Source of the DNA: Odobenus rosmarus divergens
Taxonomy: Eukaryota > Chordata > Mammalia > Carnivora > Odobenidae
Direction: 5' to 3'
Assembly: GCF_000321225.1 (NCBI RefSeq)
Contig: NW_004451660.1
Location: 195,530 to 259,529 of the forward strand
DNA length: 64,000 nt
In this document: one piece after another, positions 46,513 through 57,914 of the stretch
Numbering within the stretch: the stretch's first letter is position 1
Layout: each line of letters begins with the position of its first letter
Program-made: the position numbers and the translations under genes
Notes under the pieces: model-generated
Seen by the model: the letters and a program-made list of their open reading frames with translations, nothing else
Told to the model about the DNA's origin: nothing
The model's database searches: none

Positions 46513-46614
46513 GGGCACCTGGCTGGTACTCGGTAGAGCATGTGACCCTTAATCTTGAGGTTGTGAGTTTGAGCCCCACGTTGGGAGTAGAGTTTACTTT
46601 AAAAAAAAAAAGTT
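46513..46614 (+). mobile_element. Short CAN-SINE (older form) inside L1, 16-bp TSD
   Basis: The TSD AGACTTAGAAAAATAG (46497-46512) and AGACTTGAAAAAATAG (46615-46630) has one mismatch. The element GGGCACCTGGCTGGTACTCG, GAGCATGTGACCCTTAATC, TTGTGAGTTTGAGCCCCACG and GAGTAGAGTTTAC is the short type lacking the TC-rich body, ending in A11. Confidence 0.93.
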
Positions 46615-47284
46615 AGACTTGAAAAAATAGAGAAAGCATATGTTATGGATGGAAAGTTAATATGGTAAGACTGCTGATTGTTCCAAATTTAATCAAAATA
46701 TTGAACACAATCTCAACAAAAATTCCAGCGGCATTTTAAAACACTTGCGAAAATATTCTGGATGAATTAGATGTGCCAGTATAGCCAAGAAAATGTGATA
46801 GGCTTGAAGCAGCAGACTTCAAAATGTAAATTAAGGCTATAATAATTAAAAGAATGATCCTGATGTGCTGTTGAAGCAAGAACAGAGATGTCAAGCATAA
46901 GAGACAATCTAGAAACAGGCCAAGCATATATAAGAACTTATTACATACTACAGGTAGCATGTTACATCAATGGGGAAAAGGATTTATCACTCAAATAGTG
47001 GGTTGAAAAACATGTGTCACTCATTTGGAAGAAATAAAGAAAAAAGATAGTCTGTTCACAAAAAATTAAGATATATGAAAGTTAATTTTAAAAGCACTGG
47101 AAGAAAATATTAAAAACAAACTTTCTAAACAGATATTCAGAGGTAGAATTTATCTAAAAATATAGATTTTAATTAATTTTTAATGTAAACTTTTAAGGCA
47201 AAACACAAGAAAATGTTTGTAATGGGTTGCTGGTATCACTGACATATAAAACATTCATACAAATCAATAAGAAAAGAAGGAGCA

Positions 47285-47404
47285 AGCCATCAGCGGGGAG
47301 TCTGCTTCTGGATTCTCTCTCCCCCTCTCCCTCTGCCCCTCCCTCAGCTTGCGCATGCACACTCTCTCTCTCTGTAAAACAAATAAATACATCTTTAAAA
47401 TACA
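47285..47404 (+). mobile_element. CAN-SINE 3' part, 5'-truncated, inside L1
   Basis: AGCGGGGAGTCTGCTTCTGG, a TC-rich body with CTCCCCCTCTCCCTCTGCCC, TTGCGCATGCACACTCTC and tail AAACAAATAAATACATC. The tRNA head is absent. TSD not clear. Confidence 0.88.
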
Positions 47405-48005
47405 TATATAAATTAATCACTGTAATGTATAAAAATTAAAACTTTTTTCAAAAGGAAATGAAATCACTATCTTAAAAAAGATACTTGCACCCACATATTC
47501 ACGGCATTATTTATAATAGCCAAGACATGGGTACAACCTAAGTGTCCACTGACAGATGAATAAAGAAAATATGACTGATATATATATAATTCAGTTATAG
47601 AAGGAAGGAACTCCTGCCATTTGCTATAACATGGATGAACCCTTAAAGTATTATTCTAAGAGAAATAAGTCAGACAAAGACAAATACCATATGATCTACC
47701 ATGGAATCTGAAAAAAAAAAATTGAACTCATAGATGAAAAAGAACAGATTGGTGGTTGCCAGAGAAGGAGAGTTGGGGTGGGTAGATGAAAAGGGTGAAG
47801 GTGATCCAATTTAAAAGAGACATATATAAAATGGAAAAGACTCATGGGCTTTAAAAATACAAAAAGGAGAAAAAAATGAACACTCATCCTGAGAAAAGAA
47901 AAGTTAGGTTTAAAACAGAGATGGATTTTTAAAAATCTTGGATAAATATTCCAGTAATTCTAATTATGGACTCCTTTAAAGTATTATTATTCCAAAGGTA
48001 TTTTT

Positions 48006-48196
48006 TTTTAAAGATTTTATTTACTTATTTGAGAGAGAGAGAGTGAGAGAGAGAGCCCGAGAGGGAGTAGGGTCAGAGGTAGAGGCAAACTCCCTGCTGA
48101 GCAGGGAGCCTGATGCGGGACTCGATCCCGGAACTCCGGGATCATGACCTGAGCTGAAGGCAGTCGCTTAACCAACTGAGCCACCCAGGCGCCCCA
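48006..48196 (-). mobile_element. CAN-SINE, full length, 14-bp TSD
   Basis: TSD CCAAAGGTATTTTT at 47992-48005 and 48197-48210, perfect. Minus-strand head GGGGCGCCTGGGTGGCTCAG, CCCGGAGTTCCGGGATCGAG, GCAGGGAGTTTGCCTC. Closely similar to the copies at 24996 and 61588 (same GGGACTCGATCCCGG block). Confidence 0.97.
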
Positions 48197-48210
48197 CCAA
48201 AGGTATTTTT

Positions 48211-49659
48211 AATTCCATACTTTGACCTGTTTTTAAGTAAACTTTGTTTTGACATTCCTCACATCTCAATATTCTCATGGTAAAACTGCTCCTGATTATC
48301 TGTAATTGTACTGTAGATTGTGATTTCTTTTGTAATCAACATTTTCTACTAAAGATACTAGCCTTGTGACTTAAGAGTAAAATTAGACATAGATTAGGGG
48401 TTAAACTGGCTTCATCTTTTAATTCACTGAAACTCCTTTAACCTGAAGTTCTCCTGTGGTGGTAGTGATGGTAGTGGGGGTGGGGGTATCCATTATTGTC
48501 ATTCGGCTTCCTTTAATTCTTTCTGACCTGTGACCATTTCTGGAAGCTTATAAGGTTTTGTTTGTTTTTTTTTTTAATGTGTACTAAATGGTTTTGTGCT
48601 GTGAGTTGGCCAAGAAAACACTCAATGACAATTAAAAAAAAAAAGAGGACTCAGCATATCATCAACAAGTATATTTAAAGGTCCCAAACGGTGCAGAGCC
48701 CTCTAGTCTATGCTCTAGTTTGTCAGGATATAGGTGCCCAGTCTTGGGAGCTGGAGAGAAAAGAGGGATGCATCTTCTTGTCTTAATTTTCCTCACTGAG
48801 CTTATTGCTATGTAGGAATCGTCTACATTTTGAATCTGGGTTGCTGCTGGCCCAAGAAGTCAATTATTTGACATGATAATGGCAGCAGGAATTATGCAAG
48901 ACTTTCAGGGCAATTGGGTCTTATTGCCGGGAATGGCCAGCAATCCCTGTACTGTCGGATGAAAGATGAGTCCAAACTTTGCCTGAAAGGGAGGAGAAGG
49001 CAAGGGGGTCAACACTCAGAGACAAGACCCTTTGCTTTTCTTTGCTCCCACTTTTATTGGTCCTTCAGGAGAATCACAAATCTTTATCACTGTTTCTCAA
49101 GCCTGTGATGTGTGACAAGGGGTCTTACTGAAACTAGGAGGATCTGTTTATGGGATGGTAAAATATGCTAATCTGCATATTCTACTACACATAGCCTAAG
49201 GGACAATGCATACATCCCTTAGATCACAGGGCGGCTGTTTGGGCTAAGAGAGCTTCGGGGAAGGAAACTCGCAATGACATTCTAATGGCAGAGCGGTTCC
49301 CGCAGGCCTCGGCATTCCAAAGGCCTACACCCTTCTCCAAAACCCTCCCTCGCCCCCAGCGGCCTCTGTGTTACATTTTAGCAAGCCAGGCATTATGGCT
49401 GATTTCATGCTCTATATTAACCCCAACATCTTATCTCATGGTCATTAATTGTGGCTGCTTTCTCCTTGTCTACTTGATGAGACTCGTGTCTTGATCTTGA
49501 ACTCTCAACTTCTAGGAATGTGCACTTAGGTTTCACCTGATCCATTACTCCAATCCAATACCTGGCTTCTCTGGGCACTTATTGGATGGACAAGTTAACT
49601 AGTTAATTCATTAATTTATTAAACATTCGTGATCCTGTTAAAACTGAAAGTTCATATAA
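48211..49659. other. Unique DNA, no gene recognised
   Basis: No interspersed repeat recognised over 1.4 kb. Short GGTGG and T-rich runs at 48458-48490 and 48568-48576. Frames at 48914-49108 and 49285-49494 have no motif. Confidence 0.45.
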
Positions 49660-50232
49660 CGCTTTGGTTCAAAACCCTCTAATGGCTTCTAATTTTATTT
49701 AAAGACCAAGTGAAACTTACTGTTGAGCTTTCCAGGGCCATACGTGATCTCTGCTCCCACCCCGTTCTTTCTATCAGACCTCATTTCCTATTACTCTTCC
49801 CCCTGTGTATTCTACTCCAGACCTAAAAACCCTCCCTGCTGTTCCTTGATCACAGAGCACATGCTCCTACATCCAGGGTTTTATCTTTATCTTCCTTCTT
49901 GGACTTCTCTTCTTCCAAATATCTGCAGACTACTTACCTCATTTCCTTCAGTGGTTAATCAAATGTTATCTTCTCTATGAGGCTTTCCCTCACCCTGTCT
50001 AAAATGTCAACTCCTCTGCCCCAAACACTCAAGTCTCCTTTTCTAGCCTGTTTTAGACCTCAGTACTTCTCTGTATAGAATCTACAATATATTGTCTCCA
50101 TCCCTAAATTGGAAGCTCCTTAAAGGAAATAATTTTGGTCTGTTTTATTCACTATGCTATCTGCAACACCTAAAATAATACTGGTCACATAGCAGGCAGT
50201 TGATAAACAGCTTTAGAGTGAATGAATGAATT
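49660..50232 (+). mobile_element. L2 LINE 3' region
   Basis: CAAAACCCTCTAATGGCTTC, ACCAAGTGAAACTTACTG, CCAGGGCCATACGTGATCTC, TATGAGGCTTTCCCTCACCC, AAATTGGAAGCTCCTTAAAGG, GGTCTGTTTTATTCACTATGC, AATACTGGTCACATAGCAGGC and GAATGAATGAATT follow the L2 3' UTR to its end. Confidence 0.9.
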
Positions 50233-51947
50233 CATGTAGTACAACATGCAAAAATGAACGTGACATGAAACCTGCTTTTGGTGGGCTCCTAATCTAGTGC
50301 ATTTGAAAAGGAGGTTTTAAAAAAAAGGTATAGCCCTGTGCCAAGTTCCAAAATAGAGGTATGCACAAGCACTACAGTTATATGGAAAGAGAAGACTCAC
50401 CGAAGAGAGAAAGGGAAAGGCTTCATGGAGGAGGTGACCCAGAGGCTGACCCTGGGCCTTGTGTTGTTTTCATCCCCTGTTGGGGTTCACTGGTCCCCAT
50501 ATGTAGCCCTCTATTGGTGAGGGTCAATTTCAGGGATGACTCCCCTGGCCCTAGCATCAGGAGGGCTGTAAGAAATAGGCATGGCAAATTGGAAAGAACA
50601 CTGACTTTGAAATCATCTGGGTTTGGTTTGGAAGCTCAAGTTCACAGAAGAAGCTTGGACAAACCCTAGACCCTGCCAGTTCTCTCTTTTCTTCACTGAC
50701 CATCACAGTTTTGCTTTCTTTCCCCAAAATATATTAGGTAAAAACATAGACTTACTCTGAGTAGCTGTGTCTTGTTAGCTGTTCTTCTGTTTATAAGCTG
50801 TTGAAAGTGTCCCTAAGTCATTTGGGAAAATATTCTTCTTTCACACAGTGTTTACTTCAAGAAAAGGTTAAGCCAACTTTGCCTCAAGGAGACAGAAAAC
50901 AGAATAAAGTGAGAAGATTCTAGGTGCTCTTTTTAACTTGATTCAGCTAGGTCTATAAAATGGTCTAATTCTATCCGCCTTTTTTGCCTGAGCTGCCCTC
51001 ACTGTCTTCACAGGGGGAGAGCTGCACAAAGGATCCTGGGAGGTGCGCAGGTCACACACCCTCTCCTGGGGTCACAGATCTTTTTCTTGTTCATCTTTCA
51101 GATAGAGAGGCAGAACTGGTCTGAGCATAGTAAGAGAACAGCTCTTAGCATTTTATGTTTCCCTTTTCCTCCCCCCACCAACTTCTTCTGAGAGTTTAAA
51201 GGCTATGCTGCAAAACTCAAGAAGGAATTTGGAAATGTCTACAAGAGTCTTCACTGCAGGCTTGTAAATTCTAGGCTTATTCGAACAAGTTGGGTTAAAG
51301 AAGAGAGACAACTTTCACAGGGTCTATGGAATCCTTTCTTTAGAACTTTGAGCTCTATTACTGACGGGTTATGTGACTCTGGGTAAGGACAGGAGAAAAA
51401 ATGGCTACCTTGCTGGTTGGGAGGATTAGCGAGTAGTGCTGCCTATTACGATTCCTAGAAAAGTAAATCATAATCATGGAAGGCAGAACTTCATTTTACA
51501 TTCCTGTAATGTACCTTTTATCAAAGGTTTCTTCTAAGATGCTAGTGGATCTACTATGAAATGTTGGGGACTAGGAAAAATAGGTTCTCTGATGGCAGTC
51601 CTATTCCAAGTGGGCCTCTGCAATGTTTGCACGCACGCGTTCAAGTTTCAAGGAACCCCATGCCATCCTAACAGAGATAATCATAACCAAAAGACCTTAC
51701 CAAGTATCTGGTCAAAGACAATGGTCAACAAAACTGATTATTTACTGGAAAAGTCACTTCTCTCTGACATGTTTCCCTTTTCCTTTTCAAAGACAACAGA
51801 AGGCTGGAGATCTCACTTCTAGCAAATGTACTTATTACTTCCAAAGATTTACTAATTTAAAAATGTAGTGCAAATTATCCTTTAAAGACTATCACAGATA
51901 TGACTTTCTGGAAGGCATGTTCCAAATCTATCTAAATTTCATTCAGT
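50233..51947. other. Mostly unique DNA with faint MIR-like pieces
   Basis: GGCTTCATGGAGGAGGTGACCC near 50429-50450 echoes the old repeat phrase also seen near 18270. AAAGAACACTGACTTTGAAATC near 50594 and GTTATGTGACTCTGGGTAAG near 51368 look MIR-like, but too little is left to delimit. No gene. Confidence 0.4.
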
Positions 51948-52335
51948 TGGGGGTTTAACTCCCATACTGGATGCTATACATCTCCCTGCATCCTTCTTTG
52001 CCCCAGTTACTGCTGTTAATGGCTCTCAGCTCTCTCCTGTTCAAGAACCCCCTACATCCAAAGGACTGACTGAAGGAACTGGGGGAAAGCCTACAAAGGG
52101 CCAGCCACCCTTGCCTCAAGGCGGGATTAACTCTGTGGAGCAATTCATGCTGCAGAGGTCCCTGTGGGATTAGACTGAAGTACATCTCCAGCTGAGAACA
52201 CATGCTTGCTTGGCTTTTCTCTCCTACCCTATCTTGCTTCCATAACTTCTTTGCTCCTGAGATGTTCCCTCAATAAACAACATGCACCCAAATCCACGTC
52301 AGACGCTCTGCTTCTGGCAAAGTCCACCCATGACA
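51948..52335 (+). mobile_element. Probable ERVL-type LTR
   Basis: The 3' part CCTCAATAAACAACATGCACCC, AATCCACGTCAGACGCTCTGCTTCTGGC and the end ACCCATGACA follow an old LTR pattern (LTR16/LTR33-like from memory), with polyadenylation signal AATAAA at about 52272. The left end is uncertain and no TSD was found. Confidence 0.55.
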
Positions 52336-52466
52336 ATGTCACACAGTACACTGGTCTGTGCCTTGCATTCGTGTAGGGAGATGAGGAAGAATCTGAAGAA
52401 AAGAATGTGGACTTGGTGAACATAAAAAATGGTATGCAAGAAAATGGGAGAGTAAAATAACTAGAC

Positions 52467-52624
52467 CGATGTTTCTCAAAAGTTCCAGTCCTCACTAAAG
52501 ATACAAATTCCTGTGTCTCATTCAGACTCACTGAATTAGAATCTCCAAAGGAGGGGCTTGAGAAGCTAGAGGTTTAAGAAGTACTCCAGGTTATTCTTAT
52601 CACCAGTAAATCTGGAAAACACTG
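52467..52624 (+). mobile_element. MER5-type hAT element
   Basis: TGTTTCTCAAAAGTTCCAGTCC, ATACAAATTCCTGTGTCTC, TCACTGAATTAGAATCTCC, AGGTTATTCTTATCACC and terminal GGAAAACACTG follow MER5. Flanks AACTAGAC and AACTATAA match at 6 of 8, compatible with an old 8-bp hAT TSD. Confidence 0.75.
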
Positions 52625-52642
52625 AACTATAACAGACTAGAG

Positions 52643-52862
52643 CAGGGGTCAGCAACCTCTTTCCATAAAGGACTAGACAGTAAATATTTTAGGCTTTGCG
52701 GACCATCTGGTCTGTTTTGCAGTACTCAACTCTGCCACTGTGGTGCAAAAATAGCCATAGGCAGCACATAAAAAATGGGCAGAGCTGTGTTCCAATGAAA
52801 CTGTATTTGCAAAAATGAGTGGTAGGCCGGATGCAGCTCAAGGGTTAGTGTGCCGACACTTG
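52643..52862 (+). mobile_element. MER1-type (Charlie) hAT transposon with perfect 8-bp TSD
   Basis: Begins CAGGGGTCAGCAACC and ends TGTGCCGACACTTG, imperfect terminal inverted repeats. The body has GACTAGACAGTAAATATTTTAGG, CTTTGCGGACCATCTGG, CAACTCTGCC and TTCCAATGAAACTGTATTTGC. The TSD GACTAGAG at 52635-52642 and 52863-52870 is exact. Non-autonomous, no transposase. Confidence 0.95.
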
Positions 52863-52870
52863 GACTAGAG

Positions 52871-54031
52871 CATAGGGGGCGTAAAAGTAGTTTGTTGCTC
52901 TCCAATCATCTGGCTGCTGAAGTTTGGTGCTACTCTTTCTTTGGAAAATTGTTTACATAATGTTCATCAGGCAATAGACCATCCGTGAAGTGGAGAAACA
53001 TTTCCATTTTTCTAACCTCATTCTCAGTCTCTGAATGTCACTGGCCTTGCCATGAGGTAATTTAAACACACATTTCAGAGGGGAGATAGTTTCTAGAGGC
53101 CAGGTCTGCTATTCTTTCATGCTGATTCATAATATTGCCAGAGGCCATTCCATCAGGATAGATTTCAGCTAACGCAAGGAGAGATGCAGACCTATTTCAT
53201 TCCTTTGTGTGTTTGTGCCTGGGCTGCATCTCTGGTATTAAATATGGAAAATGAAACTTGCGAATTTCTGTAACATTTACTCTGGATAGGTATGAGGTTA
53301 CTTGAGTCTTCCTTCTGTTGTCTTAACATTGTGTAATTATCTTTATGAAGACTTATTAATAGGCTGCCCTTTATTCATGGAGACTTTATGTTCCTCTTTA
53401 CAAATCATATGCTGTTATTATCTCAGTGGAAAATTTCAACGTTTGGCATAGATGTACTGCAAAATAAACAATTTTACATTCAAATCAGTTCTCTTTAATT
53501 AGGTTTTTGAATTGTATCACTACACGTTAGGACACACTGGGTAGAATTCTGTTCAATCCAGGTAACTCACATTCATCTTTAGGTGACCCTGAGAGCAGCG
53601 TAAAACAAATGCTCAGCTCCGCAGCCAGACTATTTACTGTGAGGCTGTGACTTTGGCTACTTGGAATACATTTAATTCACATAAAAAATAATAGCGACAG
53701 CTTTCTCATTAAATTGACTTTAGCCTCTGAACTCTGGTCCCACATATGTTTATTCTAAAGATTGCTGCTTGTCGGCAGATTTGTTACCTGCTGCACTGCT
53801 CCTCAGAGTCATTTCAACAAGGTTTGGAACTCTTTCAGGTCTGTCTACAGGATATATTATCAGGAAATCTCAGGTTTACCTTATATTTAGCACTTGTGAT
53901 ATTTGAGAAATTTGGTGCTTAAGAATAAACTCAATTAAAATTCCCATTGGGTAGAACAGGATGGATGGTTGTCTGGTGGGAAGCCAGTCTATATTACTGA
54001 GATGATCACAAGCACGTGTCTCCAGGAACCA

Positions 54032-54032
<1 letters not shown>
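52871..54032. other. Repeat-free DNA, candidate conserved non-coding region
   Basis: No interspersed repeat recognised for 1.1 kb. 53330-53510 and 53640-53720 have mixed-composition AT-rich sequence with TTTAATTAGG, TTATTCATGG and ACATTTAATTCACAT motifs. No coding evidence. Confidence 0.4.

Positions 54033-54061
<29 letters not shown>
54033..54061 (+). repeat. (GT)14 microsatellite
   Basis: Pure GT run from AATGTGTG to GTGTACACTC, likely polymorphic. Confidence 0.96.
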
Positions 54062-54063
<2 letters not shown>

Positions 54064-54139
54064 ACTCTTCATGCTGGATCCCTAAACTTTTTCTCATGAG
54101 GTCCAACCTACTTTCTATGGTTCTGGGTTGAAATGGCTG

Positions 54140-54520
54140 AGGACTGTCTTTCCTTGAATTCATCTCTTTCCCTCTACTGGATGCTGTGGCTCACCACCCT
54201 GGTCTCTAATATAGGACTGAGGCATCTACTTCCCCAGCAGCTGAGAGAACTGGCTAATGATACCATACAGCTGGGTCCCTCTTTGAGCATATCCCTCAGC
54301 CGAAGAGAGCTGCTTCTCCCAAAGTTATGCCCCCTTGGTGGGCAGTCTGCATCTGGCGAATTCTGGACATCTCCAGAGCTCCTCATGGGTTAGCCTGACG
54401 CCTCACCCAACCTCTCCATGTGCACAATTATGCTTCCCTCATTTCCTCACTGGTGTGTCCAAGAATATGCCCCAATAAACCTTCTACCTAAAAATCTCCA
54501 TCTGCCCTGAGAAGGGGCAT
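54140..54520 (+). mobile_element. Possible ERVL-type LTR, decayed
   Basis: CCCCAATAAACCTTCTACC with AATAAA at about 54472, preceded by GTGTGTCCAAGAATATG, resembles the 3' half of the LTR type at 51948-52335. Ends uncertain. The 86-codon plus frame at 54133-54393 lies inside it and has no viral motif. Confidence 0.4.
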
Positions 54521-54585
54521 GGTCCGCCCTGAGAAGGGGGGGATGAGACAAATAGCCTCCAAAGAAGCTCCTATTTAGACTAGAT

Positions 54586-54960
54586 CAGTTACCCTCAAAG
54601 TTTGTTATCCAGACCAACAGCATAGCATCATTGGGAACTTGTTAGAAATACAAATTCTCAGACCTCATCACATACCTACTCAATCAGAAACTCTAGGAGG
54701 GCGCCTGGGTGGCTCAGATGGTTAAGTGTCTGCCTTCGGCTCAGGTCATGATCCCAGAGTCCTGGGATAGGGTCCCGCATCAAGCAACCTGCTCCTTGGG
54801 AGCCTGCTTCTCCCTCTGCCTCTCTCTCTCTCTCTGTCTCTCATGAATAAATAAATAAAATCTTTTAAGAAAAAAAAAAAACTCTAGGAGCTGAGATAGG
54901 CCATCTGTGTTAACAAGTCTTCTATGTGATTCAGTAGCAAGTTACATTTGAGAACCACTG
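54586..54960 (+). mobile_element. MER5A-type hAT element split by a SINE
   Basis: The left part begins CAGTTACCCTCAAAG and runs to TCAGAAACTCTAGGAG. The right part is GTGTTAACAAGTC to TTTGAGAACCACTG. Terminal inverted repeats agree. The SINE at 54700-54878 interrupts it. Confidence 0.92.
54700..54878 (+). mobile_element. CAN-SINE inside MER5A, 12-bp TSD
   Basis: TSD AAACTCTAGGAG at 54688-54699 and 54879-54890, taken from MER5A. Head GGCGCCTGGGTGGCTCAGAT, GGGATAGGGTCCCGC, CTGCTCCTTGGGAGCCTGC, TCTCATGAATAAATAAATAA tail. The CTCATGAATAAA tail form differs from the CAAATAAATAAA type, marking a separate subfamily. Confidence 0.96.
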
Positions 54961-56534
54961 GCCTGAGGCAATTCTCCAGAGAAGGGTGGTGGTGGTGATA
55001 GCTATGAGGTGTAACTCATTACTTCCAGCAGATGGAGAATGGGTGCACTTGCAGGTTAAGAGCATCTAGGTGGGGTACCAACAGCATCCACTACCACTGA
55101 CGATCAAGGGATTTTCTAACATAACAGCCAACAACAGCAAAAAAAACACATTCACATACATCCTTCAGATCACAAAGCAGAATGGCTCAATACGTATGCA
55201 AATCAAACTGTGGTACTTAAAATGATCTAATACCTGTTCGGGTGGATAGGTAGTCAATGTCTGGGGAGACAGTGAGATTGGAGACTATGGAAAAAATTCC
55301 GTATTATACGTTTTTAAGGAAACAGAGGGCAAGACTGAGAATCCAGGCAGAGCTCTAGACCATTAATGAGTGAAGAGGAACAGTTCTGATCACAAGTGGC
55401 ATGGCAAGAATCTATCAGACAGAAGTACATTGTACGAAGACGACAAGCAACAAGGTTGATTCAATGGCAACTCTTCCATTTCCAGAGACAGGGCTTCTAT
55501 TTCCCTTGACCTAAAACAGAAATAATCCTTGAATATGAAGCACCTGAACCTAAAATGGGTCTCTAACTAGCTTCAGCAATTAAGATTACAGAAAAACAAA
55601 ATCAGAAAGCCCAGCAGATCATTACTGTATTCTTCCAAACCAATATATTAAAATACCTAAAATGTGCTAGAGTTCAGAGTTACAGCACACTCTAAGACAC
55701 GGGCCTACATAAATGGATTATTCTATCTTTGTTATGGGATTTACAAACTACTTTGCTGTAATTTAGGTCCAAAGTGATAAGCTGTTACAATATAATCATT
55801 TGCTGTTTGGTTCCTATGAAAATGAGACTGAATTGGCTGTGATTTCTAACTCCCCAAACTTTCATCATCTCTTATAACTTGCCAAGCCTACTGAATAGAA
55901 GAGGAAGATAGGAGGTGAAGGAGCAATTTGTTAAAAGTGTGCAGCCCTGTCATTCTATTAGACAACAAAAGAAAAGAAAATATACACCTATGAAAATGAA
56001 AACGGTGGGAGAATACGTTTAGTAACTGAGATGCAGATTCTGTCCTTAATGGAATCCCTATCCCACATTAAGTAAAAAATAGGCCTGTTCTCTAGCTGAT
56101 TAATCAGCAGTGGCAGGCATATAGCTGTTGTTATCTGGCACTCTACTGTCTCAGCATATATTTACTAACTGGCCTGTAATTACTTTTTTGGAACATTACC
56201 CAATACTCTTTTAGAGGAAGAAGGAATTCATTATCTGTGAAACAAAATATATAGGCCTTGTTGCTGGCAGACAACTATACCCAGCTCTAACATTTGAAAT
56301 GGTAGATGCAAAGTTAAAAGAAAAAAAACTATCAATAATTTTTTTCAAAGCAAGAATTTCAACACTGGCTATTTTAAATGCTCTCTGGGTTACACATTAC
56401 AGAAGTTAGTCAATAAATCACACTGCCACCACAAGCCATGGGATCGCTGCATCTTTTATTTCTACTGATGTGCAGTGACCATGAATTGCTTTCCAAATCA
56501 TATTTTAACTCTAATTCACGCCAGCAGTCTACAC
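54961..56534. other. Unique DNA, no gene recognised
   Basis: No interspersed repeat recognised over 1.6 kb. No open frame of note. Confidence 0.45.
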
Positions 56535-56949
56535 CAGCAGTTCTCAAATTGAGCATGAGTTATAGTCACCTGGAGGGCCTGTTAAACCACAGCTTCTTGG
56601 ACCCCACCCCTAGAGTTTTTGATTTAGTAGGTCTGGAATGGGATACGGGAATGTGTATTTTGAAAAAGTTCCCAGGTGATGGGGTGCCTGGGTGGCTCAG
56701 TTGGTTAAGTGTCCAACTCATAATTTCGGCTCAGGTCATGATCTCAGGGTTGTGGGATCCAGCCCTGTGTTGGGCTTCCTGCTTAGTGGGGAGTCTGCTT
56801 GAGATTCTCTCTCTCTCTCTCTCTCCCTATGCCCCTCCTCCTGCTCATGCTCTATTTCTCTCAAAATAAATAAAATAAATCTTAAAAAAAAAAAAGTTCC
56901 CAGGTGATGCTTATGCTACCGGGCCAGATGCTACACTTTGGGACCCTTG
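56535..56949 (+). mobile_element. MER5A-type hAT element split by a SINE
   Basis: Starts CAGCAGTTCTCAAATTG, with GTCACCTGGAGGGCCTGTTAAACC, GACCCCACCCCTAGAG, TTTGATTTAGTAGGTCTGG. After the SINE come CCCAGGTGATGCTTATGC and the end CACTTTGGGACCCTTG. The interruption is at 56682-56890. Confidence 0.9.
56682..56890 (+). mobile_element. CAN-SINE inside MER5A, 19-bp TSD
   Basis: TSD AAAAAGTTCCCAGGTGATG at 56663-56681 and 56891-56909, perfect. Head GGGTGCCTGGGTGGCTCAGT, then TCTCAGGGTTGTGGGATCC, TTGGGCTTCCTGCTTAGTGG, a CTCTCTCTCTC run and AAATAAATAAAATAAATC tail. Confidence 0.97.
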
Positions 56950-57299
56950 CTCTGTCTTTTCCATTGTTTACTTTTCTTCAAACACCACTTCATCAGATCA
57001 CTTTTCTCATTCCTCCTAAGAAAATCCTCTGCTCTAGGCAAATGCAACCACTGAATCCATCCTTAAACTTCATCAAAGTACTATCTTCATGTCAGTATTT
57101 TCAGATTACTCATGCTACTTGGTGCAGAACTGGAGACTTAATATACAGTCAATACTATGTAATATATGTAACACTGTAATAAGTATCACAAGTTTATTAT
57201 AAACTTACACATGGTAAATGGCTATAAGAAAAAATTTTCTTTATAGATTAAAACGTAGAATCACATACCATTAACAATCAGTGATTTCTAAAAAAAAGA
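56950..57299. other. Unique DNA
   Basis: No repeat or gene recognised. The frame at 56904-57179 has no motif. Confidence 0.5.
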
Positions 57300-57358
57300 T
57301 CAACACCTAGCACATAGTAGGTACTTAATACATATTTGTTAAATAAATGGCTGATGGA
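57300..57358 (+). mobile_element. L2 LINE 3' terminal fragment
   Basis: CACCTAGCACATAGTAGGTACTTAATACATATTTGTTAAATAAATGG is the last part of L2. Confidence 0.8.
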
Positions 57359-57702
57359 GTAACCTAGTTCAGCCTTCCACTGAAAGCAGGAAGTTTCTCC
57401 ACTAATTACAAAGGAGGCTTTATCATGTTTAGATAGTTTATTGGCTCAAAAAAAACTTTGGTTGAATTGAAACTGCCCTTTAAAAGTGTGATGGTGCTGA
57501 TTTACAGAGTAAATTACACTTGATCTGGTTCCATGTAATCGGTATTAAAATATTTGAACTCATGTGTTTACGTATAAGCCTTCCCCTTCCAGCGTAATAT
57601 CTGCTAGACCTCCAACCCATTCTTATCTAAGAGTTTTCAGATCTTTTACATCAACCTAATTACTTACACCAGAATACAGTTTGATTTTTCAATACCCCTC
57701 TT
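57359..57702. other. Unique DNA
   Basis: No repeat or gene recognised. Confidence 0.5.
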
Positions 57703-57717
57703 AAAAACTGGTTCTCA

Positions 57718-57914
57718 CAGGGGCACCTGGGTGGCTCAGTTGGTTAAGCATCTGTCTTTGGCTCAGGTCATGATCTTGGGGTCCTGGGATCAAGTCCCAC
57801 ATCGGGCTCCCTGCTCAAGCAGGGAGTCTATTTCTTCCTTTCCCTTTGCAGGCCACTCCCCCTGCTTGTGCACTCCCGTGCCCCTCAAATTAATGAATAA
57901 AATCTTTTTAAAAA
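57718..57914 (+). mobile_element. CAN-SINE, 5' part of a SINE+L1 composite
   Basis: Head GGGGCACCTGGGTGGCTCAG at 57720, GGGATCAAGTCCCACATCGG, CAAGCAGGGAGTCTATTTC, tail TTAATGAATAAAATC then A-run. L1 sequence follows immediately. The outer TSD AAAAACTGGTTCTCA (57703-57717) pairs with AAAAATTGGTTCTCA after the L1, not directly after the SINE. Confidence 0.95.

Larger units (their letters stand above)
46330..47900 (+). mobile_element. Ancient L1 ORF2-to-3' region split by two SINEs
   Basis: ORF2-derived phrases appear in order: TACCTAGGAATCAAAG, AGAAATGTGCAAGATCTACATTAAG, AATCTCAACAAAAATTCCAG, TTAAGGCTATAATAATTAAA, ATTCACGGCATTATTTATAATAGCC, GACAGATGAATAAAGAAAAT, CATGGATGAACCC, AAATAAGTCAGACAAAGAC and GATTGGTGGTTGCCAGAG. 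All frames are broken. SINEs interrupt it at 46513-46614 and about 47285-47404. Ends are approximate. Confidence 0.8.
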
